Positions 1 through 6,317 of a DNA stretch of 10,361 bases are shown piece by piece. Under the pieces are notes generated by a model. It was not told the origin of the DNA, ran no database searches, and saw only the letters and a list, made by a program, of their open reading frames with translations. Both the position numbers and the translations under genes were made by a program. Within the stretch, counting starts at the first letter, position 1, and the number at the start of each line of letters is the position of its first letter. The DNA is taken from assembly GCA_036567205.1 (NCBI GenBank), contig DATCVA010000050.1, forward strand, positions 1-10,361. Reading direction: 5' to 3'. The stretch is from DATCVA01 sp036567205. GTDB taxonomy: Bacteria; Pseudomonadota; Gammaproteobacteria; Burkholderiales; Burkholderiaceae_B.

Positions 1-1
1 C

Positions 2-2884
2 AAGGATTCCGTATTGTCCGGGCCGGCTGGCGGAATTGTGGGCATGGCAGGCGTTTCACGCGCCGCGGGGTTTGATCGCGTTATTGGCTTTGACATGGGC
101 GGTACCTCGACCGACGTATCGCATTACGCTGGCGAATACGAGCGCGTTTTCGATACGCTGGTGGCAGGCGTGCGCTTGCGCGCGCCGATGATGAGCATTC
201 ATACCGTTGCGGCGGGTGGCGGGTCGATTCTTCAATTTGACGGAGCACGCTTGCGCGTTGGTCCGGAGTCGGCCGGAGCAAATCCGGGTCCGGCATGTTA
301 CAGGCGAGGCGGGCCGCTTACGGTTACCGACGCCAATGTCATGCTGGGGCGTATTCAGCCACTGCATTTTCCCGCCGTATTTGGTCCCCAGGGTAATCAG
401 CCGCTGGATGCCGATGTGGTGCGTGAACGCTTTACCGTTTTGGCTGACGAGGTGTCCAAAACAACCGGCCGGCAGACCTCGGCAGAGCAGCTGGCACAAG
501 GTTTTCTGGATATTGCGGTAGCCAATATGGCCAACGCCGTAAAGCGCATCTCGGTGCAACGCGGCTATGACGTCACCCGTTATACGCTGACAACATTTGG
601 CGGCGCAGGAGGGCAACATGCCTGTCGTGTTGCTGACGAGCTGGCCATGCCGCGTGTGCTGGTGCATCCGCTGGCCGGAGTGCTGTCAGCTTATGGCATG
701 GGGCTGGCGGCATCGACGGCGATGCGAGAGCGTTCCGTCGAATTGCCCTGGCAGACGGAAGGCGAGGCCCAGGCGCGCAAGGTATTAGATCAGCTGGCGC
801 AAGCCGCGCGTGATGAGCTGTTGGCTCAGGGCATCGCCGACGATGCCATTCGGGTTGAACTTCGGCTTTATTTGCGCTACGAAGGCACGGATACCTCGCT
901 GCCGGTGGCGCTGGATGACACTGCGATCATGCGGGCGGCGTTCGATACGGCGTATCTGCAGCGTTTTTCGTTTCTGATGCCAGACCGTGGGCTGGTGATT
1001 GAGTCTGCGGTGGCTGAAGCCATTGGTAATGAGTCGGCCGCTGCGTCTGCCGGTATCGTGGACGGGGTCAATGATCGCGTCGCCGCTAGCCCCGTAGCTG
1101 CCGATACCGTGCGTATTTATGCCGATCACGAATGGCGTGCCTGCCCGTTGTACCGCAGCGCCGACCTGCGTGATGGCGATGCGATTGATGGTCCGGCGAT
1201 GATTGCCGATGCGAACGCTACTACCGTTGTTGATATCGGCTGGCGTGCTTTGGTTACGTCGCGTGCCGATATTGTCCTGGAGCGCGCCGTACCCAGGCCG
1301 TTGCGCCGGGCAGTGGGTACCGATGCCGACCCTGTCATGCTTGAAATTTTCAATAATTTGTTTATGTCGATTGCCGAGCAGATGGGCTATCGGCTGCAGA
1401 ATACGGCGCACTCGGTCAATATCAAAGAGCGTCTGGATTTTTCCTGCGCTATTTTTGACGGTAATGGCGAGCTTGTGGCCAATGCGCCGCATATACCCGT
1501 GCATTTGGGCTCGATGAGCGCCAGTGTGCAAGCTGTGATTCAGGCTAACGCCGGTCAATTGCGGCCCGGCGACGTTTACGTTCTTAACGATCCGTATGCG
1601 GGGGGCACGCATTTGCCCGATGTTACGGTGGTTACGCCGGTATTTAATGCCACGGGAAGCGAAATCCTGTTTTATGTGGGGTCGCGCGGTCATCATGCGG
1701 ATATTGGGGGCTTAACGCCAGGGTCCATGCCGTCGAATTCCAGAACCATTGAAGAAGAGGGTGTGCTGATCACTAACTTCCGGCTGGTGGAGGGTGGTCG
1801 GCTGCGCGAGGCGGAGCTTCGCGCATTGCTTTCGAGCGGGCCTTATCCGGCGCGCAATATTGATCAGAATCTTGCGGATTTAAGCGCCCAGGCGGCCGCA
1901 AACGAAAAGGGCCGTGAAGAGCTGCTGCACATGGTGGCGGCCTTTGGGCTGGATGTTGTGCGCGCCTATATGAACCACGTTCAGGACAACGCCGAGGAAT
2001 CGGTGCGGCGTGTTATTGCTACGTTGAAGGATGGCCATTTTACGCAGTTACTGGATAACGGCGCCTGTGTCGATGTGAGGCTGAGCGTAGATCGTGCAAC
2101 GCGCAGCGCAACACTGGACTTTAGCGGCAGCTCGCCCCAACTGTCCAATAATTTCAATGCTCCCCAAGCTGTTACTACGGCAGCTTTGTTGTATGTGTTC
2201 CGTACTTTGGTGGAAGAGGACATTCCTATTAATGCCGGCGGCCTTAAGCCGTTAACGCTGATTGTGCCCGATAATTCAATGCTGAATCCGGCATATCCTG
2301 CTGCGGTGGTGGCGGGGAATGTGGAAACATCCACGTGTGTGACGAATGCGCTGTATGGGGCGCTGGGTGTGATGGCGGGCAGTCAGCCGACCATGAATAA
2401 CCTGACATTCGGCAATGCCCGCTATCAGTATTATGAAACTATTGCGGGGGGCTCGGGGGCGGGCGGACGGTTCGATGCCGACGGGCGCTTGACCGGAGGG
2501 TTTGATGGTACATCGGTGGTGCAGACTCACATGACCAATTCGCGCCTGACGGACCCGGAGGTATTGGAATTGCGTTTTCCGGTTCGCCTGGAGCGCTATG
2601 TTATTCGGCCAGGTTCGGGTGGAGCAGGGCGCTGGCATGGCGGCAACGGGGGCATACGAACGATACGTTTTCTAGAGCCGATGACTGTGTCGACGTTGTC
2701 CAATGGCTGGATCTACCCGGCTTTTGGTGCGGCAGGTGGCAAGCCGGGGGCTGTAGGTAAGTCAAGGGTAATTCGATCGGATGGCCGGGTTGAAGAGTTG
2801 GCTCACGCTGATAGCTCTCAGTTGCAGGCGGACGATGTTTTTGAAATTGAAACGCCTGGTGGCGGCGGGTTTGGGGCGGTTTAA
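2..2884 (+). CDS. Fused hydantoinase / 5-oxoprolinase family protein (HyuA C-terminal part + HyuB), 5' end outside window
   Basis: Family members hydrolyse cyclic amides (5-oxoproline, hydantoins) with ATP, in the cytoplasm. The frame is open to the left edge, reading K-D-S-V-L-S-G-P-A-G-G. The TTG at 14 is therefore an internal Leu codon, not a start, and roughly the first 250 residues of HyuA are missing. Counting from that codon, the HyuA part shows the phosphate-binding DMGGTSTDVS (27-36), a GGGS turn (68-71) and the conserved VGPESAGANPGPACY stretch (82-96). HyuB begins near residue 439 and carries SIAEQMG, NIKERLDFSC, HIPVHLGS, NDPYAGGTHLPD (525-536), RGHHAD (558-563) and a closing Gly-rich GGGGFG. 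A and B are one continuous chain, as in eukaryotic 5-oxoprolinase and many bacterial fusions, whereas others encode HyuA and HyuB separately. Substrate is undecided: 5-oxoproline, hydantoin or another lactam are all possible. It converges on the minus-strand operon and need not share its pathway. Confidence 0.93.
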   Translation, partial: KDSVLSGPAGGIVGMAGVSRAAGFDRVIGFDMGGTSTDVSHYAGEYERVFDTLVAGVRLRAPMMSIHTVAAGGGSILQFDGARLRVGPESAGANPGPACYRRGGPLTVTDANVMLGRIQPLHFPAVFGPQGNQPLDADVVRERFTVLADEVSKTTGRQTSAEQLAQGFLDIAVANMANAVKRISVQRGYDVTRYTLTTFGGAGGQHACRVADELAMPRVLVHPLAGVLSAYGMGLAASTAMRERSVELPWQTEGEAQARKVLDQLAQAARDELLAQGIADDAIRVELRLYLRYEGTDTSLPVALDDTAIMRAAFDTAYLQRFSFLMPDRGLVIESAVAEAIGNESAAASAGIVDGVNDRVAASPVAADTVRIYADHEWRACPLYRSADLRDGDAIDGPAMIADANATTVVDIGWRALVTSRADIVLERAVPRPLRRAVGTDADPVMLEIFNNLFMSIAEQMGYRLQNTAHSVNIKERLDFSCAIFDGNGELVANAPHIPVHLGSMSASVQAVIQANAGQLRPGDVYVLNDPYAGGTHLPDVTVVTPVFNATGSEILFYVGSRGHHADIGGLTPGSMPSNSRTIEEEGVLITNFRLVEGGRLREAELRALLSSGPYPARNIDQNLADLSAQAAANEKGREELLHMVAAFGLDVVRAYMNHVQDNAEESVRRVIATLKDGHFTQLLDNGACVDVRLSVDRATRSATLDFSGSSPQLSNNFNAPQAVTTAALLYVFRTLVEEDIPINAGGLKPLTLIVPDNSMLNPAYPAAVVAGNVETSTCVTNALYGALGVMAGSQPTMNNLTFGNARYQYYETIAGGSGAGGRFDADGRLTGGFDGTSVVQTHMTNSRLTDPEVLELRFPVRLERYVIRPGSGGAGRWHGGNGGIRTIRFLEPMTVSTLSNGWIYPAFGAAGGKPGAVGKSRVIRSDGRVEELAHADSSQLQADDVFEIETPGGGGFGAV

Positions 2885-2942
2885 CCGGTCTTTATTTGAT
2901 AGTGCTGGCAGTAATGCATTATGTGCTGTCGGTGATTAACAC

Positions 2943-3167
2943 GTCGTGGCGGGGGTGGTTCAGGCGTTCCGAGCTCACGCGCGGGCGGTCCCTTGCGGGA
3001 CTTCCCGAAGAATGGGCTGAAATTGCGCGTTCGCACAACTCACCGGCCGACAAGCTGCGCTTGTCGAGGCTTGCCGGTTCAAACAGGTGCTCACTTGCCT
3101 CGCAATTTCAGCCCATTCTCCGGCGCCCACGAATTCGCCCTCCAGCCTGAACCACCCCCGCCACGAC
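2943..3167. repeat. Long nested imperfect palindrome between convergent genes (element 1)
   Basis: Four stems nest around a centre near 3057. The outer arms 2943-2965 and 3145-3167 are a perfect 23-base inverted match. The middle arms 3009-3027 and 3101-3119 are a perfect 19-base match containing AATGGGCTGAAATTGCG. Inner arms 3042-3046/3074-3078 are 5 bases, and the apical hairpin 3048-3055/3059-3066 is 8 bp with a 3-base TGC loop. The left side is about 18 bases longer between outer and middle arms and holds its own small hairpin, GTCCC-TTGC-GGGAC (2988-3001). No T-run follows either side, so it is not a textbook intrinsic terminator, though such a fold could still stop or stabilise transcripts from both flanking genes. 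No transposase gene is seen. It may be a member of an interspersed palindromic repeat family; that cannot be tested with one copy. Confidence 0.85.
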
Positions 3168-3371
3168 TACAGTGTGAGTAAGTGGGGCGATGTGTGGATG
3201 GGCTGGCGCTTGGCGGGTTTAACGCATTGACCTGCTTTTTTAGCCTATTGACTGAATCAGCCCCAGTCTCAGCGAATCTGCAAAGACCCGAAGTACCTGC
3301 CGTATCACAGTGATGCGGATAAAGGCCTGAGCTGGCTTATTTACCAACGGCCGACAAATTTCCATGATGCA
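3168..3371. other. Non-coding spacer between the two inverted repeats, possible gene remnant
   Basis: About 200 bases with no complete gene. The plus frame from 3252 (just after a TGA at 3249-3251) stays open and reads protein-like, with K-D-P-K-Y-L-P-Y-H-S-D-A-D-K-G-L-S-W near 3276-3329, before running into inverted repeat 2 and stopping at a TAG near 3480. There is no start codon with a ribosome site and no family I recognise. The minus frame over the same bases is also open to a TAG at 3240-3242. A T-run at 3236-3241 has no convincing hairpin before it. I see no supported gene or promoter here. Confidence 0.4.
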
Positions 3372-3535
3372 GTGGGTGGGGGGCGGTGTGTGCTTCGCGG
3401 GACCTTTGAAACCCGAGCGAGTGGAGGCGAAGGTAGGCCGCAGGGCCGGACGAGCGAACGACAGCGGAGTTCGGCGCCGTAGGGCGACGAACCGGGTTGA
3501 GCGGTCCCGCGAAGCACACACCGCCCCCCGCACAC
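3372..3535. repeat. GC-rich inverted repeat with long perfect arms (element 2)
   Basis: Arms 3378-3404 and 3503-3529 are perfect 27-base inverted copies with TGCTTCGCGGGACC at the inner end. Allowing two mismatches, they extend to 3372-3404 and 3503-3535. After short interior loops (3405-3409 and 3499-3502) a second stem pairs AACCCG 3410-3415 with CGGGTT 3493-3498. A small hairpin, CGAAC/GTTCG, lies inside at 3455-3473. The element starts just beyond the stop codon of the minus-strand operon's last gene, so it could end or protect that transcript, but no U-run follows the stem. Several reading frames cross it because it has few stops; they are rich in Arg, Gly and Pro and look like by-products of the composition. 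No target-site duplication is evident. An interspersed or non-autonomous mobile repeat is a possible origin. Confidence 0.85.
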
Positions 3536-3562
3536 GTCTGAAGAACGCTACTTTCGACAGCT

Positions 3563-4711
3563 CTATTTAAGCAAATGCCATTGTCCGTTTTTAACTGTAA
3601 TCAGTTCGCGGCCGCGATCATCAAAACCGCTGTGGTCTTCGGCGCTCATGTTGTAAACGCCTTGGGTGGCGATCAGCTCTTTGGTTTGCTCCAAAGCATC
3701 GCGCAACGCGCTGCGAAACTCTTTCGTACCCGGTTTGGCTGCTTTGGCGGCAATGGGAATAGCGCGCTCGAGAAGCAGGCCGGCGTCATAGACGTTGGCG
3801 CCGAAAGTGGCTGGTTTTTCGCCATTCAGCTTTTCGTAGCGGGCGATGTAGTCGGCGGCCATTTTTTTGGACGGATTGGTATCGGGGATTTCAGACATGA
3901 CCAGCATCAGGCTGGCCGCCAGTATGGTGCCTTCCACCTCTTTGCCGCCCAGTTTAAGGAAGGCCGGTAATGCGGCGCCATGGGTTTGATAGAACTGGCC
4001 TTTGTAGCCCTGCTTGACCAGAGTGGCTTGCGGCAATACGGCGGCGGCGCCGGTTCCGGCAATCAGCACGGCGTCGGGCTTGGCTGCAAACACCTTAAGT
4101 GCCTGGCCCGTAACCGAGCTGTCAGAACGCTGGAAGCGTTCTGTTGCGACTATTTTTATATTCTTTTCAGCTGCGAGCTTGCTGAAGACTTTCAGCCAGT
4201 CTTCGCCGTAAGCGTCATTAAGTCCTATGAAACCGGCTGTTTTTACCCCGGTTTTGGCCATTTGATTGACCAGGGCCTTGGCAATAATGTCGGTGTTTTG
4301 AGTGGTTTTAAAGACCCATTTTTTTTCAGGCGTCATGGGCAGTACGACCGATGCCGTGCCGACCGGAGCCAGCATGGGTGTGCCCGATTCGGCGGCAAAC
4401 TGGATGACGCCCATGGCGTTGGGCGAACCCGAAGGTCCGATCAGCGCGTCGACTTTTTCTTCGGTAATAAGTTTTTTGAAATTGGTGACTGACTGCGTCG
4501 GATCGCTGGCGTCGTCCAGAGAAATGTATTCGATGGTCAAGTCGCCCGCCTTCTTGGGCAGGAGCGGAACTGTGTTTTTCTGGGAAATGCCAATAAGCGC
4601 GGTAGGGCCGGTTGACGAGGTTACAACGCCGACTTTGACCTGGGCCAGAACGGGAGCGGCGCCAAGCACTGAAAGGACGGCAAGGGTGGTAGCTAGTTTT
4701 TTTATCAACAT
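3563..4711 (-). CDS. ABC transporter periplasmic substrate-binding protein, LivJ/branched-chain amino acid type
   Basis: This 382-residue protein should bind a small solute in the periplasm and deliver it to an ABC permease. It has a clear signal peptide: basic MLIKK, a hydrophobic stretch to about residue 20, then a VLA|Q cleavage site after residue 23. There is no lipobox Cys. The mature start VKVGVVTSSTGPTALIG, the following DDASDPTQSVTNFKKLI and the GPSGSPNAMGV ligand-loop region are typical of the Peripla_BP_6 family. The ATG at 4711 is preceded by GGAG at 4720-4723 with an 8-base gap. It is the last gene of the minus-strand operon, 42 bases after the SDR. No permease or ATPase genes accompany it, so it must either work with a transporter encoded elsewhere or act as an orphan. 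The family binds amino acids, amides, urea and aromatic acids, so the ligand cannot be named. Confidence 0.93.
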   Translation of the reverse strand: MLIKKLATTLAVLSVLGAAPVLAQVKVGVVTSSTGPTALIGISQKNTVPLLPKKAGDLTIEYISLDDASDPTQSVTNFKKLITEEKVDALIGPSGSPNAMGVIQFAAESGTPMLAPVGTASVVLPMTPEKKWVFKTTQNTDIIAKALVNQMAKTGVKTAGFIGLNDAYGEDWLKVFSKLAAEKNIKIVATERFQRSDSSVTGQALKVFAAKPDAVLIAGTGAAAVLPQATLVKQGYKGQFYQTHGAALPAFLKLGGKEVEGTILAASLMLVMSEIPDTNPSKKMAADYIARYEKLNGEKPATFGANVYDAGLLLERAIPIAAKAAKPGTKEFRSALRDALEQTKELIATQGVYNMSAEDHSGFDDRGRELITVKNGQWHLLK

Positions 4712-4753
4712 GGGGTTGTCTCCGTGGTTTTTATAAGAGGTGGGTAAAAAGCA

Positions 4754-5482
4754 TTAAATCGTTACTGAGCTGACACTGGCGCCGCCGCATACATACAGGG
4801 TCTGGCCGGTAATAAAACTGTTGGCTGCATCGGCAAAAAACATGACGGCTCGCGCCACATCGTCGGGCCGGCCCAGGCGCTGTACCGGGATGGCTTTGGC
4901 AATGCTTTGTTCGCGTTCGCTGCCTGCCGGGATGACGTTGTAGAACATGTCGGTCTGGATGGGGCCCGGTGCGACCACATTGACCGTAATTCCTTTAGGC
5001 GCCAGCTCGAGCGACCAGGTGCGTGCCATTCCTATCATGCCTGCTTTGGTGGCCGAATAGGCCGTTCGGGTAGGCAAGCCCAGTGCGCCGCGTGACGACA
5101 TTAATATGATGCGGCCGAACTGTTGTTGTTCCATCGATGGCAAGCAGGCCTGTACCAGCGATATGGCGGAACCCAGGTGAATTTGCGTAAGCCCCTGCAA
5201 CTGGCTTATTGTGACATCGGGAAGCAAATTGGGCCAGATCACCCCCGCATTGTGGATGACATGGCTAACGGCATGTTGCCCGGCGATTTCGGCGCTGGCT
5301 TCGGCGGTAGCCTGGGCGTCGAGCAAGTCGACTTTGACGGACTTAAGCTTTGAATGAGAAAAGTCCGCAGCCCGGCGCGCCATGGAAATGACGTCATAAC
5401 CGGCATCAAGCAATTGACGGCAGATTTCGGCGCCGATGCCAGCGCTGCCGCCTGTTACAACGGCCGTATAGGACTGGCTCAA
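4754..5482 (-). CDS. Short-chain dehydrogenase/reductase (classical SDR), TTG start
   Basis: This 242-residue cytoplasmic SDR should be an NAD(P)-dependent alcohol/ketone oxidoreductase. It has the cofactor loop TGGSAGIG (10-17), NAG (78-80), Ser 129/130, the catalytic YSATK (Tyr 142, Lys 146) and the APGPIQT segment (171-177). The C-terminal TGQTLYVCGG matches the usual TGQ...DGG with Cys for Asp. The Asn of the catalytic tetrad, normally on helix 4, appears replaced by His 102 (IHLGSA). The start is a TTG, placed 5 bases after a perfect AGGAGG; no in-frame ATG lies nearby, the next Met being residue 34. It follows the cyclase by 15 bases and precedes the binding protein by 42, so it is very likely cotranscribed. 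FabG-like beta-ketoacyl reductases are the closest general type, but the substrate is unknown; a role in oxidising or reducing the operon's CoA or hydroxyl intermediate is inference. Confidence 0.9.
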   Translation of the reverse strand: MSQSYTAVVTGGSAGIGAEICRQLLDAGYDVISMARRAADFSHSKLKSVKVDLLDAQATAEASAEIAGQHAVSHVIHNAGVIWPNLLPDVTISQLQGLTQIHLGSAISLVQACLPSMEQQQFGRIILMSSRGALGLPTRTAYSATKAGMIGMARTWSLELAPKGITVNVVAPGPIQTDMFYNVIPAGSEREQSIAKAIPVQRLGRPDDVARAVMFFADAANSFITGQTLYVCGGASVSSVTI

Positions 5483-5487
5483 GTTGG

Positions 5488-5493
5488 CCTCCT
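5488..5493 (-). promoter_or_regulatory. Ribosome binding site fixing the TTG start of the SDR
   Basis: The minus strand reads AGGAGG here, a full Shine-Dalgarno match, 5 bases before the TTG at 5482-5480. It lies within the 15-base gap after the cyclase stop (TAA at 5500-5498). This supports the unusual start over any later Met. Confidence 0.85.
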
Positions 5494-5497
5494 GGGC

Positions 5498-6289
5498 TTA
5501 TGCCGGTTGGGTGGGAACCAGGGCAAGCACTCGCAAAGGGCTGCCGGAACCGCTACGGATTTTTAAGGGGGCCGAAAAAATAACAGCCCCTTTGGGTGGC
5601 AATTGGTCCAGGTTGGCCATGCATTGCAAGCCATAGCGATTGTTGCCATGCATAAAGTAATGGCAAGGAAACGGCGGGTCAAGGTGTTGGGCCTGGCCCG
5701 TATCGGTACCGACGGATTCGGTGCCAAAGCCGTGCACGTCGCGTTCTTTGATAAGCCAGGGAACGACTTGCGCGTCGGGGCCCGGCGAATGGGCTCCGTC
5801 TTCGCTCATATTCAGATAGTCGCCGGGCTTGTCGCGCTTGGACCAGTCGGTGCGCATAAAGACCCACGAGCGGGGTGTAATTGGGCCGTGCTTTGCTTCC
5901 CATTGCCGGACAAAATCGATGGTTAATAAAAAATCGGGGTTTTGGCGGGACTCGGCGGAGCAGTCGATGACGCAGGCTTCGGCAATGAATGCGTTGATGG
6001 GAATGGTGTCAACGGTATTGTCGGGCAGGTCTTTGCCTGTTACCCAATGGACTGGCGCGTCGAAGTGAGTGCCTGTGTGTTCAGAGCAGGAAAAATTATT
6101 CCAGTACCAGGCGGGACCGCGCTCGTCGTAACGCGAAATTTCCTCGATGCGGAAAGGCCAGGCTTGCCCGAACTCGGGCGGCAGGACAATGGTGGGAAAC
6201 TCGGGCGTCAAGGTTTCGGTAAGATCCACGATTTTGATCTTGCCTGAAATAAGCTCGGACATGAATTGCGTCAATATAGTGGTGCTCAT
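5498..6289 (-). CDS. Cyclase family protein (kynurenine formamidase-like metal hydrolase)
   Basis: This 263-residue protein belongs to the cyclase family (PF04199), whose best known member is the metal-dependent kynurenine formamidase KynB; others open or close amide and lactone bonds. The signature HTGTHFDAPVH (71-81) supplies His 71, His 75, Asp 77 and His 81. The N-terminal VDLTETLTPEFPT and the C-terminal ANLDQLPPKGAVI segments also fit. The Glu usually found in the late ENL..L motif aligns here with Gln 222 (LQCMANLDQLP), so one metal ligand may differ, as in a subfamily distinct from KynB. The ATG at 6289 has AGGAG at 6295-6299, 5 bases away; Met 10 has no comparable site. It lies 28 bases after the DUF35-SDR stop and 15 before the SDR. 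Tryptophan degradation is not suggested by the neighbours; hydrolysis of a cyclic or formyl-like intermediate is inference. Confidence 0.88.
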   Translation of the reverse strand: MSTTILTQFMSELISGKIKIVDLTETLTPEFPTIVLPPEFGQAWPFRIEEISRYDERGPAWYWNNFSCSEHTGTHFDAPVHWVTGKDLPDNTVDTIPINAFIAEACVIDCSAESRQNPDFLLTIDFVRQWEAKHGPITPRSWVFMRTDWSKRDKPGDYLNMSEDGAHSPGPDAQVVPWLIKERDVHGFGTESVGTDTGQAQHLDPPFPCHYFMHGNNRYGLQCMANLDQLPPKGAVIFSAPLKIRSGSGSPLRVLALVPTQPA

Positions 6290-6317
6290 TCGGTCTCCTG
6301 ATAATTGTTCTGAAGGC

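Noticed and set aside
785..1696. 303-residue open frame antisense to the hydantoinase gene
   Set aside because: It lies wholly opposite strongly conserved HyuA/HyuB coding sequence, has no recognisable domain, and is rich in Arg/His/Ile as expected of a shadow frame.
2912..2921. TAATGCATTA palindrome just after the hydantoinase stop
   Set aside because: Ten bases only, AT-rich and single; chance is a sufficient explanation and no operator context is visible.
2896..3150. 84-residue open frame after the hydantoinase stop
   Set aside because: It runs through the long palindrome and has no family features; its openness follows from the repeat's composition.
3200..3245. Possible intrinsic terminator ending in the T-run at 3236-3241
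   Set aside because: No stable GC stem lies directly before the T-run.
3240..3533. 97-residue minus-strand open frame across inverted repeat 2
   Set aside because: Arg/Pro/Thr-rich, with several overlapping frames open at once in the same GC-rich repeat and no ribosome site.
2885..3562. Possible CRISPR array or insertion sequence in the repeat-rich gap
   Set aside because: The repeats are two different single inverted pairs, not regularly spaced direct repeats, and no transposase or Cas coding sequence is present.
3980..4492. 170-residue plus-strand open frame inside the binding protein gene
   Set aside because: Antisense to a well-supported periplasmic protein and Gly/Phe-rich without a domain.
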